Below, piece by piece: positions 42,270 through 50,695 of a stretch of 64,000 nt of DNA. Position numbers and translations under genes: made by a program. Numbering within the stretch: the first letter of the stretch is position 1; the number at the start of each line of letters is the position of its first letter. The notes under the pieces were generated by a model. That model was not told the origin of the DNA and did not search any database. It was given only the letters and a program-made list of their open reading frames with translations. The stretch lies in the NCBI RefSeq assembly GCF_023612095.1, contig NZ_CP086235.1, positions 703,001 to 767,000 of the forward strand. Direction: 5' to 3'. This DNA comes from Cytobacillus firmus (GTDB lineage: Bacteria > Bacillota > Bacilli > Bacillales > Cytobacillaceae).

Positions 42270-45200
42270 GTGTATTCAATTATTAAAAGAAAATGGCTTG
42301 TCATTGCCGTCTGGATCGCAGTGGCTACCGGCTTGTTTATGGCAGCTCCGAACATGGCAGATCTGGTCCGTGATAAAGGGCAGATTACTGTTCCTGACGA
42401 GTATTCATCCACACTTGCCGGGGATATCATGCAAGAAGTGCAGAAACAGGAAGGCGGCGGGGATGAGACCCAGATTGCACTTGTTTTTCATAATGATAAA
42501 AAGCTCACAGGAGAAGAAATCAAAGAAGCGGAGAAAGCTATCCGGACGCTTGAAGACAAAAGCTCAGAAATGGGAATCACTGAAATTCTTACCCATTTTA
42601 ATGAAGAAAGCTTAAAAGAACAGCTTGTTTCAGAGAATGGCAAGTCGATTCTTGCTTCTGTAAATGTAAGCTGGAACGATCGTGAGCCAGCAGAGCTGAG
42701 TGAAGAGCTTTATTCAGCTATTGATGATGCTAAGGTAGATCACTATTATACGAGTGAATGGCTGATCAATGAAGATCTCATGAACAGTTCTCAGGAAGGA
42801 CTGAAAAAGACGGAAGGGATCACAGTCGTCTTTATTCTGGTTGTTCTGCTGCTGGTATTCCGATCAGTGGTTGCGCCGATTATCCCGCTCCTGACAGTGG
42901 GATTCACTTATCTTGCTTCACAATCCATTGTGGCATTTTTAGTAGATAGACTGGATTTTCCGATTTCAAACTATACCCAAATTTTCCTTGTAGCGATTCT
43001 GTTTGGGATTGGAACAGACTATTGTATCCTGCTGCTTAGCCGTTTTAAAGAAGAGCTTTCCTATAACGAGAGCACAGCAGACGCCATTGTGGCAACATAC
43101 CGAAATGCGGGGCGTACAGTATTTTTCAGCGGCCTGGCTGTTATGATTGGCTTTGCTGCAATTGGCTTCTCGCAGTTTATTCTTTACCAGTCAGCAGCAG
43201 CTGTGGCCATTGGTGTAGCGATTCTCTTAATTGCTTTATTTACCATTGTGCCATTCTTTATGGCGGTGCTGGGACAGAAAATTTTCTGGCCTTCGAAAAA
43301 GAGTGCCGAGCATGGTGAAAGCAAGCTATGGGGTACGGTCGGCCGATTCTCGCTGGCGCGTCCATTCCTGGCATTGCTTATCGTGGCAGCTGTTTGTGTG
43401 CCATTCCTGGTAACATATGACGGAGACCTTTCCTACAACTCCCTTGAGGAAATCGGCGGGGATGTTAATTCCATTAAGGCATTTAATGCCATAGCTGACA
43501 GCTTTGGGCCGGGAGAATCCATGCCAACGCAGATCGTCTTGAAAAACGATGAGGAAATGGATTCAGCAGAATATGTAGGCCTGGCTGAGAAAATTAGCCG
43601 GGAAGTTGAAAAAGTAGATTTGGTGGATACAGTCCGTTCTGTTACAAGACCAACTGGAGAGCCAATAGAAGACTTCTTTGTTGCCAAACAAGCTGAAACG
43701 CTTGAAGAAGGGCTGGGGGAAGGAAAAGATGGACTGAACAAAATTTCTGATGGTTTGAATGAAGCAAGCAGCGAACTGTCCAAATCAGAACCTGAACTGC
43801 AGAATGCCGCAAAAGGAATCAATGATTTGATTTCGGGCACCAATGAAATCAAGTCAGGCCTTGGTGAAATTCAGACGAACCTGGCAAAAATCGAAGATGG
43901 TATTCGCCAGGGATCGGCAGGTTCAGATCAAATTAAAGAGGGATTAGAAAAATCCAAGGCCGGTGCCGAAGAGCTTCTCGCTGGATATCAGCAGCTGCTA
44001 GTTGGGTATCAGTCAGCAGAAGAGGCCATTCCTTCCTTAATGGCGGGCTATAAAGAAATCCAGACGAACTTAAATCAGTTGTCGGATGGCATCAGACAGG
44101 CAAATGAAGCACTGTTTGGCTATGTTGAAACCAAGGACCCTGAGCTGGCCCAAGACCCTCAATACCAAGCAATTAAAGGTCAAGTAGCTGGCCTTCAGCA
44201 GCAGCTTCCAAAAGTTTCAGAAGGTATCAATGCTGCTAATAGGGGGTTAACACAGCTGCAAAACGGCTTGGCGGAAGCAAATAAAAACTTCGGGACCGCC
44301 ATATCCGGCCAAAAGGAATTAGCTGCCGGGCTCCAGCAGCTGATCAAAGGAATCGAAGCCCAGCAGGCAGGGCTCAATCAGCTTGCGGACGGCCAGGGAC
44401 AAATCGTTAATAATTTTCCAAAGCTGACAAATGGTTTAGCCGGAATCAATGGAGGGCAGGAACAGCTTCTTGCCGGATTTGGCGATCTTGGCGGACAAAT
44501 CAGCCAGCTGACAGATGGCCTTGGCCAGAGTGCAGATGGGCTTGAGCAGGTATCTGAAGGACTCGGTTCTGCACAGGATTACCTGGCAGGTCTTTCAAAC
44601 TCGGATAATATGGATGGTTTCTATCTGCCGCCTGAGGTTCTGGAGGATAAAGAGTTTGCCCAGGTGTTTGATGTCTATTTGTCTGAGGACCGAAAAGTTA
44701 TGACAATGGATGTTGTGCTTGAAGCAAATCCTTATTCTAACGAAGCCATTAACCAGGTGGATGAAATCAAGGAAGCTGTGGAAAGAGCGACAAAAGGGAC
44801 TAAGCTTGAAAATGCAGTTGTCGCGGTAGGCGGGATTACAAGTACCAATGCTGATTTAAGCACAATGTCAGATCAGGATTACTCCCGTACAGTCGTATTG
44901 ATGCTGCTGGGCATTTCCATCATCCTTGTGTTCCTCTTCAGATCAATCATCATGCCAATCTATTTAATTGGATCATTGATTCTGACCTACTATACAAGTA
45001 TGGCAATAAATGAAGCGATTTTTGTGAATCTGCTAGGATACACAGGCATCAGCTGGGCGGTTCCATTCTTTGCATTCGTTATTCTCGTGGCGCTTGGCGT
45101 TGACTACAGCATTTTCTTGATGGACCGTTTTAATGAATATCGTGACCTTTCAATCGCAGATGCAATGCTGTTATCCATGAAAAAGATGGGCACTGTCATT

Positions 45201-45398
45201 ATTTCAGCTGCGGTAATCCTGGGCGGAACATTCGCGGCAATGATGCCATCCGGAATGCTGTCGCTATTGCAGATCGCGTCCATCATTCTGATCGGATTAA
45301 TGCTCTACGCACTGATTGTGCTGCCGCTATTTATACCGGTCATGGTCAAGAACTTCGGCCAGGCAAACTGGTGGCCGTTTAAAAGAAGTGCAAATTAA
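42270..45398 (+). CDS. MMPL/RND-family membrane transporter
   Basis: A 1042-residue export protein. Twelve predicted helices lie in two blocks (one N-terminal helix plus about 180-370; then about 860-1030), each with the MMPL signature FGIGTDYCILLLSRF near 245 and VALGVDYSIFLMDRF near 940, holding the proton-relay Asp. The extracytoplasmic region between them (about 400-850) has a long Gly/Leu/Asn-rich heptad-like stretch similar to YhgE/Pip proteins. Substrate unknown; drug or lipid efflux is possible given the MarR regulator. GTG start after GCGGGGGAT. Confidence 0.9.
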   Translation: MYSIIKRKWLVIAVWIAVATGLFMAAPNMADLVRDKGQITVPDEYSSTLAGDIMQEVQKQEGGGDETQIALVFHNDKKLTGEEIKEAEKAIRTLEDKSSEMGITEILTHFNEESLKEQLVSENGKSILASVNVSWNDREPAELSEELYSAIDDAKVDHYYTSEWLINEDLMNSSQEGLKKTEGITVVFILVVLLLVFRSVVAPIIPLLTVGFTYLASQSIVAFLVDRLDFPISNYTQIFLVAILFGIGTDYCILLLSRFKEELSYNESTADAIVATYRNAGRTVFFSGLAVMIGFAAIGFSQFILYQSAAAVAIGVAILLIALFTIVPFFMAVLGQKIFWPSKKSAEHGESKLWGTVGRFSLARPFLALLIVAAVCVPFLVTYDGDLSYNSLEEIGGDVNSIKAFNAIADSFGPGESMPTQIVLKNDEEMDSAEYVGLAEKISREVEKVDLVDTVRSVTRPTGEPIEDFFVAKQAETLEEGLGEGKDGLNKISDGLNEASSELSKSEPELQNAAKGINDLISGTNEIKSGLGEIQTNLAKIEDGIRQGSAGSDQIKEGLEKSKAGAEELLAGYQQLLVGYQSAEEAIPSLMAGYKEIQTNLNQLSDGIRQANEALFGYVETKDPELAQDPQYQAIKGQVAGLQQQLPKVSEGINAANRGLTQLQNGLAEANKNFGTAISGQKELAAGLQQLIKGIEAQQAGLNQLADGQGQIVNNFPKLTNGLAGINGGQEQLLAGFGDLGGQISQLTDGLGQSADGLEQVSEGLGSAQDYLAGLSNSDNMDGFYLPPEVLEDKEFAQVFDVYLSEDRKVMTMDVVLEANPYSNEAINQVDEIKEAVERATKGTKLENAVVAVGGITSTNADLSTMSDQDYSRTVVLMLLGISIILVFLFRSIIMPIYLIGSLILTYYTSMAINEAIFVNLLGYTGISWAVPFFAFVILVALGVDYSIFLMDRFNEYRDLSIADAMLLSMKKMGTVIISAAVILGGTFAAMMPSGMLSLLQIASIILIGLMLYALIVLPLFIPVMVKNFGQANWWPFKRSAN

Positions 45399-45408
45399 TT
45401 TAAGCTGA

Positions 45409-45436
45409 GACTGTCTTTATGGCAGTCTTTTTTTGA
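45409..45436 (+). terminator. Terminator after the MMPL gene
   Basis: AGACTGTC and GGCAGTCT pair and are followed by seven T residues. Confidence 0.75.
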
Positions 45437-45460
45437 TGGCTAGTTTTAAAAAGAAGCATA

Positions 45461-45492
45461 AATCCCCAATCATTAAGCAATTGGGGATTCCG
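45461..45492 (-). terminator. Terminator of the yoxD-like gene
   Basis: On the minus strand GAATCCCCAATTG pairs with the reverse repeat TGATTGGGGATTT, 8 bp after the stop. Confidence 0.6.
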
Positions 45493-45499
45493 CTAAATC

Positions 45500-46216
45500 T
45501 TATGGATTTGTCGACCACATGCCGGCTGTTTTCACAAACACCCGAGGGTTCAATTTCAGCTGTGCTACCATGAATTCTGCCAGATCTTCCGGCTGCATGA
45601 CTTTTTCAGGGTTGCCGTCTGTCAGGTTTGTCTCAATCGCAAGGTCAGTGGCAACCGTGCTTGGAGTTAACGCGCTAACCCGGATATTGTGTTTTCTGAC
45701 CTCAAGCATCAGGGACTCTGTTAAGCCTAAAACGGCAAATTTGGATGCGCTGTATGCACTGGTGACAGGCGCACCTTTTTGGCCTGCTGTGGATGCAATG
45801 TTGATAATGTCTCCGGACTTCTGTTCAATCATTTCAGGAAGAACGGCTCTTGTAACATTATAAACACCCATCAAGTTGACCTGGATGATGCTTTCCCACT
45901 CGTCAGGCGATAACTCCAGGAATCCTCCGAACTTAGCAATTCCGGCATTGTTAATCAGGATATCCACAGAGCCAAGATCTGACTTAATATGCTCGACTGC
46001 ATGAGTAACAGCTTCAAGGTCGGCAACATCGGCTGCTGCAGCAGATACATTCACATCGTACTGGCTAAGTTCATCCGCCATTTTTTCCAGATTTTCAATC
46101 GTGCGGCCAAGCAAACCAATATGGACGCCTTCTTTTGCAAGCGCGATAGCTGCTGCACGGCCGATTCCTCTGCCTGCTCCAGTGATGAGAGCTGTTTTGC
46201 CTTTTAATGTATGCAT
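45500..46216 (-). CDS. SDR-family oxidoreductase, YoxD-like
   Basis: Short-chain dehydrogenase of 238 residues, annotated in relatives as 3-ketoacyl-ACP reductase-like; similar to B. subtilis YoxD. The NADP(H) loop [10 protein letters not shown] lies near 13, NNAGIAKFG near 88, the catalytic Ser in [10 protein letters not shown] near 137, and Tyr/Lys in [12 protein letters not shown] near 150-160. The substrate is not known. ATG 46216 is chosen because AGAGGAGG precedes it; an extension to 46246 would include that site. Confidence 0.9.
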   Translation of the reverse strand: MHTLKGKTALITGAGRGIGRAAAIALAKEGVHIGLLGRTIENLEKMADELSQYDVNVSAAAADVADLEAVTHAVEHIKSDLGSVDILINNAGIAKFGGFLELSPDEWESIIQVNLMGVYNVTRAVLPEMIEQKSGDIINIASTAGQKGAPVTSAYSASKFAVLGLTESLMLEVRKHNIRVSALTPSTVATDLAIETNLTDGNPEKVMQPEDLAEFMVAQLKLNPRVFVKTAGMWSTNP

Positions 46217-46343
46217 CGTTTTTCCTCCTCTAAAAAAATCATTCATATACTACCAGAAAGGAGGTAAATTTCCTAATAAACCGCTTGTTAAATGTAAAAG
46301 TCATTCACAGATGGGAGGTATTTTCATTTAGAGTTTTCCATTA

Positions 46344-46525
46344 TGTGAATAACTAATTCATTGATTTTTTGAATTTTTCAGAAGTATCCACAATTAGAAG
46401 GGTTTTTTGCCCGTTTCATCCACACAGCGTGGATAATCCAAGGAGACAATAGAGTTATCCACATAGGCAATCATGATCGGGATAAAAAGTTATCCCCATA
46501 CATACTCTTCTTAAATTTATCCACA
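46344..46525. promoter_or_regulatory. Cluster of seven DnaA boxes
   Basis: Perfect TTATNCACA sites lie at 46344-46352 (minus), 46455-46463 and 46517-46525. One-mismatch sites lie at 46384-46392, 46416-46424, 46428-46436 (minus) and 46490-46498. Seven in 182 bp is far above chance in AT-rich DNA. B. subtilis has similar DnaA-box clusters that titrate DnaA away from oriC. There is no dnaA/dnaN or rep gene nearby, so a regulatory cluster is more likely than an origin. Confidence 0.75.
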
Positions 46526-46594
46526 TAAGTGATTGCCTGTCTCCCTATTTGTTCCTATCCGGCAATGAACTTCTCCTTGATCCTTATTTGCATC

Positions 46595-46622
46595 AAAAAA
46601 AGCCCGGTTTCCCGGACTTCAA
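46595..46622 (-). terminator. Terminator of the DUF4097 gene
   Basis: Read on the minus strand: AAGTCCGGG, AAA, CCGGGCTT and then seven T residues, just after the stop at 46631. Confidence 0.8.
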
Positions 46623-46630
46623 TGCAGCAG

Positions 46631-47485
46631 TTAATTAATCTCAGCTTTCCCGCTGGATACAGAGATTCGGATGTCATGTTCTCCTGATCCATGTTTGCCG
46701 GAAATATCATTTTTATCGCGTTTCTCATCATCCAATTCAAAATGGCTGCTGATATGGCCGCTGCTTGCTTTGCCTTTTAAGGTAAAGTCCGCATCATCAG
46801 GCAAATCAAGGCGGACAAAGCCTGAACTTGCTTCCACTTTAATAGAGTCAGTCAGTTTGCCGACCATTATATCCAGCTGTCCTGATGATACCCCGGCATC
46901 AAGCTTGCCTTGATAGTTGCGGACCTTCACTTTGCCGGAACTCATATCTATTTCTCCAGTACGGGTAATGATATGATCTGCATCCATCATTCCTGATGAG
47001 CCTTCATGCTCAAATTCATCCGCCTTAATGTTGGCCAGGCTGACTTTTCCTGAGCTCATATTAACATCCAGGCTCTCAAGCTCGAAAGGCCTGCTCTCGG
47101 ATTTACCGGCAAAATTCAAATGGCCGGAACCGATGTCAATGGACATGGATTTATTGAAATCTTCAGGAATGTAGATTTTCAGATTGCTTTTGTTATTGAA
47201 AAACTGAAAGCCATCCAGCCACTTTCTTTTATATTCAACACGAATTTCGTTTCCAGACTTATTTATTGTCACTTTGCCTTTACCGTCAAGCTCGGCACTA
47301 ACATCATTTCTCTTTTCAGGAATAATGACTGTATCTGAGCTTGATACATCTATGCTGATAGTATTTATCCTCTTGCTGAGGGTAGCTTCGGTACTGTTGC
47401 CTCCAAAGCTGAGCCAGCTGTTCACGCCGGTAAAGAGTAAATAGGAACTGATTAAAATAATAAATATTACAAATATCCTTTTCAA
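46631..47485 (-). CDS. DUF4097 beta-helix protein (LiaG-like)
   Basis: A 284-residue protein with one N-terminal membrane anchor (FVIFIILISSYLLFTG) followed by repeated beta-strand units marked by the recurring SSG (VNMSSGKVSL, IDMSSGKVKV, VSSGQLDI, EASSGFVRL). This is the DUF4097 right-handed beta-helix found in LiaG/YvlB-type envelope-stress proteins. No lia two-component genes are adjacent, so LiaG identity is only a suggestion. TTG start behind AGGGGATCAC. Confidence 0.8.
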   Translation of the reverse strand: MKRIFVIFIILISSYLLFTGVNSWLSFGGNSTEATLSKRINTISIDVSSSDTVIIPEKRNDVSAELDGKGKVTINKSGNEIRVEYKRKWLDGFQFFNNKSNLKIYIPEDFNKSMSIDIGSGHLNFAGKSESRPFELESLDVNMSSGKVSLANIKADEFEHEGSSGMMDADHIITRTGEIDMSSGKVKVRNYQGKLDAGVSSGQLDIMVGKLTDSIKVEASSGFVRLDLPDDADFTLKGKASSGHISSHFELDDEKRDKNDISGKHGSGEHDIRISVSSGKAEIN

Positions 47486-47919
47486 AGTGATCCCCTGCTT
47501 TCATTCTATCGATTTCTTATGTATATCTTACAAAAAGGCGAGGTCTTTGCACATTGAGCCGCAGCTTTATTTCCTGCTAGGACTTGAGGCGTATGGGATA
47601 TAGGATTATGTTTTTTGTGCAGATTCCGCCTGCCGTTCTGAAAAGTATTCTCTTTTCACATCTTTTACCTTATTATAAATGGAAAAAATAGGAGAAGCTA
47701 TGAAAATTAATCTATAACCACTGTAGGTATGTGGTGTATATAATGGATTTTATACACAATCAGTAATGAAAAAGAATTGGACATGTCACTGCCTCGAATG
47801 CTAACATAAAATCAGTTTCGGCTTGGAAAAGGCCCGCTCAAGAGTGCAGTGTACAGGAAAACAATTGCACAGAAAATAACTCGCTTTTATATTTTTTAAA
47901 ACACTTAAAGTAAAGGTAG
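47486..47919. other. 434-bp intergenic region without a recognisable gene
   Basis: AT-rich DNA between the divergent DUF4097 and def genes. I see only very short frames and no convincing tRNA, riboswitch or operator. TATATAATGG near 47737 could be a -10 for a plus-strand transcript. Confidence 0.5.
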
Positions 47920-48513
47920 ATGAATTGTTTATTTATGAGTAAATTTAATGCTGATACAATCATTACGATGAAGGATATTGTACGTGAGGGTGATCCGATC
48001 CTGCGTGAAGTAACAAAAGAAGTCACAGTGCCTTTGACTGAAGAAGATCGCGGAACGCTGATTGCGATGATGCAGTATTTGAAGAACAGCCAGGACCCTG
48101 CTGCTGCAAAGAAATATGGCTTGCGTCCGGGCATTGGGCTATCCGCCAACCAAATTGGCCTGAACAAGCGCATGTTTACAGCTTATTTTACCAATGAGAA
48201 AGGTGAGCCGCAGGAGCATTATATCATTAACCCGAAAATTATCAGCCACTCTGTCGGTGTCATTTTTCTTCCGGAGGGTGAAGGGTGCCTGTCTGTAGAC
48301 CGTGATGTAAAAGGGTATGTGCCCCGTTATGAGCGCATTAAGGTAAAAGCATATAATCTTGATGGCGAGGAAGTGACACTCCGGTTTAAGGGGATTCCGT
48401 CAATCATCATGCAGCATGAAATCGACCATCTGAACGGAATTATGTTTTATGATCGAATTGATAAAAACGACCCGTTCAAAGTTCCAGAAAACTCAGTTAT
48501 GGATAGTATTTAA
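47920..48513 (+). CDS. def: Peptide deformylase
   Basis: Iron/zinc hydrolase removing the formyl group from new N-termini. The three family motifs are present: GIGLSANQIGLN near 68 (Ser-Asn in place of the usual Ala-Pro), EGEGCLSVDR near 122 with the metal Cys, and QHEIDHLNG near 165 with the two His and catalytic Glu. Length and pattern match the B. subtilis YkrB (DefB) type. The start is uncertain: ATG 47920 is close behind AAAGG, while ATG 47935 or 47968 are alternatives; homologues begin near the last. Confidence 0.93.
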   Translation: MNCLFMSKFNADTIITMKDIVREGDPILREVTKEVTVPLTEEDRGTLIAMMQYLKNSQDPAAAKKYGLRPGIGLSANQIGLNKRMFTAYFTNEKGEPQEHYIINPKIISHSVGVIFLPEGEGCLSVDRDVKGYVPRYERIKVKAYNLDGEEVTLRFKGIPSIIMQHEIDHLNGIMFYDRIDKNDPFKVPENSVMDSI

Positions 48514-48520
48514 TATTTAA

Positions 48521-48555
48521 AAGCCGGCTTCTAACCTGAAGCCGGCTTTCTCTTA
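48521..48555 (+). terminator. Terminator of def
   Basis: AAAGCCGGCTTC and GAAGCCGGCTTT form a perfect stem followed by CTCTT. Confidence 0.75.
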
Positions 48556-48588
48556 AAGGATTAAAAGTATAACTTTGAACTTCGATAA

Positions 48589-48715
48589 CTGTCTAGCTCC
48601 AGGCGCCATCGGCTCTCGGGTCTAAGCCAATCCGTCCAAAAGGTTAAAGAACAACCTTTCAGACGGCTTGTCTTATGCTTGTCGCCGATAGGCGGGCGCC
48701 TTGCGCTTTTCTTAA
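48589..48715. repeat. Dispersed CTAGCTCC...GCGCTTTTCT repeat, long copy
   Basis: A 127-bp element beginning CTGTCTAGCTCCAGGCGCC and ending GGGCGCCTTGCGCTTTTCTT. It folds into nested stems: AGGCGCC/GGCGCCT at the base, ATCGGC/GCCGAT inside, and CCGTC...GACGG with AAAGGTT/AACCTTT at the tip. Related to the copies at 19154 and 24461. Confidence 0.7.
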
Positions 48716-48843
48716 TCCAAATCAGTCTTATCTTTTTGGTCTTTGTTCCTCTTGTTGCCCTTGCTGTTATCACCGCTGATCGGGGATTGATTCCCTCTTG
48801 GTGAATTTTGATTGTGGCTGCCTTTATTGAACTTTTTAGTCAT
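48712..48843 (-). CDS. Small hydrophilic protein, possibly SspP-like
   Basis: A 43-residue Asn/Lys/Gly/Ser-rich protein beginning MTKKFNKGSHNQNSPRGNQS and lacking hydrophobic residues. QNSP-x-x-x-QS followed by SG and a basic Lys/Asn tail recalls minor acid-soluble spore proteins such as SspP, which would fit a sporulator. AAAGGAG lies at good spacing before ATG 48843. Its stop is provided by the end of the adjacent repeat. The family assignment is tentative. Confidence 0.55.
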   Translation of the reverse strand: MTKKFNKGSHNQNSPRGNQSPISGDNSKGNKRNKDQKDKTDLD

Positions 48844-48921
48844 GGGGATTCTCCTTTCGTTAAAATGCTTCCTTATTGTCTCTAAACCACTTCCTTTTTA
48901 TCCGGACCAGCCTTCATGTTT

Positions 48922-48950
48922 CCTTTTAAATTGCATATACATTTAAAAGG
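48922..48950. promoter_or_regulatory. 10-bp perfect dyad in a divergent promoter region
   Basis: CCTTTTAAAT and ATTTAAAAGG flank a 9-bp centre, between the small spore-like gene and the DUF2935 gene. It could be an operator. Its right half contains part of the DUF2935 leader. Confidence 0.4.
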
Positions 48951-48970
48951 ATTATTATGGGGGGATCTGG

Positions 48971-49798
48971 ATGAATGAAATAGGTTTGACACCGTGGGAG
49001 GAGCATGCTTTTTGGCTGGAGATTCTTGAGGATCATGCGATTTTTGTCAGGGACCATCTTTCCCCAGCAGAAGATAAGTATGTAAAAAGAGCGGATGAAT
49101 ACAGGCAAGCCTTCCGGAACCTTAGGACCAGGCTTAAGCAGTTATCTCCTTCAGCACAGGCAAACTCACAGGAAGCTGCATCGATGGCCATGGAGATATG
49201 GCCGATTGCCAATGGCTATTTTCAATTCGAAGGAAAACTTCAGAATTTGAGAATCAATAACATGATCAATATTAATCTTTCGCCAACGTATTTTAACGGG
49301 ACATTAAATGAAAATCAGGAATATTTGCGGCTTCTGTCTTACTATGCAAAAGGGCAAACACCTCCGCCGCAATCCCTTTTTGACCTGCTGGATTTGTGGC
49401 TCGAGGATCAGCTGGGGCATGTCCTTCTTCTACGGAATTCGATTGATCCGATTGAGGTTTTTGTTGAAGAACAGGCCCAAATTTATACGAGGGTTTTTCA
49501 GGGATTCCTCGTGCAGAACCGACATATGAGGGGATATCTCCGATTCACACAGCCGGGGTTTCCGCGCCAGCAGGAAATGGCGAGGGACGTGGGGGCTGCT
49601 GTAATTGAAATGAATGAATTTATTAAAGGCATTGTCCAAAAGTATGCCGGCAAAAGAATTCTCGATGAAACAACTTTGAGATTTCTCGAACATCATTTCC
49701 CTGAAGCCTGCTATTTAATAAAAAAACTCAGCTACTATGCTCCTGAACTGGCGGAAGAAGCTTCTAAATGCTCTTTGAAAAAACCGTCTTATGGATAA
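48971..49798 (+). CDS. DUF2935 family protein
   Basis: A 275-residue soluble helical protein with two similar halves beginning near 10 (WEEHAFWLEILEDHAIFVRDHL) and near 140 (DLWLEDQLGHVLLLRNSIDP). Each half has His/Glu spacing resembling ferritin-like four-helix bundles, as in the DUF2935 family. Metal binding is plausible and the function is unknown. The binding site upstream is GGGGGGATCTGG. Transcribed alone with a terminator after it. Confidence 0.85.
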   Translation: MNEIGLTPWEEHAFWLEILEDHAIFVRDHLSPAEDKYVKRADEYRQAFRNLRTRLKQLSPSAQANSQEAASMAMEIWPIANGYFQFEGKLQNLRINNMININLSPTYFNGTLNENQEYLRLLSYYAKGQTPPPQSLFDLLDLWLEDQLGHVLLLRNSIDPIEVFVEEQAQIYTRVFQGFLVQNRHMRGYLRFTQPGFPRQQEMARDVGAAVIEMNEFIKGIVQKYAGKRILDETTLRFLEHHFPEACYLIKKLSYYAPELAEEASKCSLKKPSYG

Positions 49799-49807
49799 GA
49801 GCCAATG

Positions 49808-49836
49808 CACACCCTCTTTTAAAAAGGAGGGTTATT
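49808..49836 (+). terminator. Terminator of the DUF2935 gene
   Basis: ACCCTCTTTT and AAAAGGAGGGT pair with almost no loop, followed by TATTCTT. A second small hairpin GCTTCCTT/AAGGAAGC lies at 49860-49877. Confidence 0.65.
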
Positions 49837-50043
49837 CTTATATATAGGGCAAAAAAAATGCTTCCTTGAAAGGAAGCTGAAAAAAGGGGGATTTACACTT
49901 GTAGGATTAGTATGCCCGGACCAAGGAGTTCTTATTCATATTTTTTTAAAAAATAACCCTTGATTTAGAGCCCTTTCGCTAGAGGTTTATTCCATACTAT
50001 TCGTGCTATACTAAAAATAGAATCCGGTGGGAGAGGTGCTAAT

Positions 50044-50694
50044 ATGAAGGAAAATATATTAATATGTGTAAGCAATCCCGATCATGCGGAAAGACTGGCC
50101 CAGAGAGGCAAAAAACTGAAGGAAGCTTTTCAGGGAGAGGGTTATATTCTATCCGTAGAAAACCGGAAACAGGAAGAGTTTAACTTTAACGAGCTTCAGA
50201 CAAAATACTTGTTCGAAAGTTTAGCAGAGAAATACGGGATGAAGATGCTCGCCAAGTATGCCGGGGAGAAAAAAACTGCCAGGGTGATCGCCGATGTGGC
50301 CGAGGAGTATAAAATTACCCAGATTATCCTTGGACAGGCTGTTCAAACCAAGCTGGAGCGGCTGGTAAAGCCTTCGCTGATCAATGAATTATTCCAGCTG
50401 CTTGATGGGGTGGATATTCATGTCGCAGAAGTTTCCAGAAAGGTCCATGATCCTTCTGATGACACAGAAAAAGGGATGCCGGCCCAGATCGTCAAAAAAG
50501 GCCCCGATTATCATCTAATCCTTGGAGAAAGTCATGAGAATAGAATAAATGGCACTTTCTTTAAAGCGTTATCCTCCGATTTCTCAAATGGTTTTTTTGT
50601 TATACAAAGAGGAAATAACCATGAAGTACTGCGTATTCATCATGGTATTGTTGATAGTAATATATTGGAAGATAATCGAGTAGAGGGAAAATAA
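50044..50694 (+). CDS. KdpD-like universal-stress-protein domain protein
   Basis: A 216-residue soluble protein. The first 140 residues follow the USP-like domain of KdpD sensor kinases: ILICVSNPDHAERLAQRG at the start and the nucleotide-loop-like ITQIILGQAVQTKLERL near 97. No membrane helices or kinase domain follow, so it is a free-standing version. Its role is unknown; potassium or stress signalling is only suggested by family. The plus-strand stop lies 1 bp from the 3' end of the group II intron. Confidence 0.72.
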   Translation: MKENILICVSNPDHAERLAQRGKKLKEAFQGEGYILSVENRKQEEFNFNELQTKYLFESLAEKYGMKMLAKYAGEKKTARVIADVAEEYKITQIILGQAVQTKLERLVKPSLINELFQLLDGVDIHVAEVSRKVHDPSDDTEKGMPAQIVKKGPDYHLILGESHENRINGTFFKALSSDFSNGFFVIQRGNNHEVLRIHHGIVDSNILEDNRVEGK

Positions 50695-50695
50695 A

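Noticed and set aside
46344..46525. Chromosomal origin of replication
   Set aside because: No dnaA/dnaN/recF neighbours and no obvious unwinding element; a DnaA-titration cluster fits better.
47920..47967. Real N-terminal extension of peptide deformylase
   Set aside because: Not fully rejected: the ribosome binding site favours 47920, but homologues start near 47968, so the start is left uncertain rather than called as a fusion.
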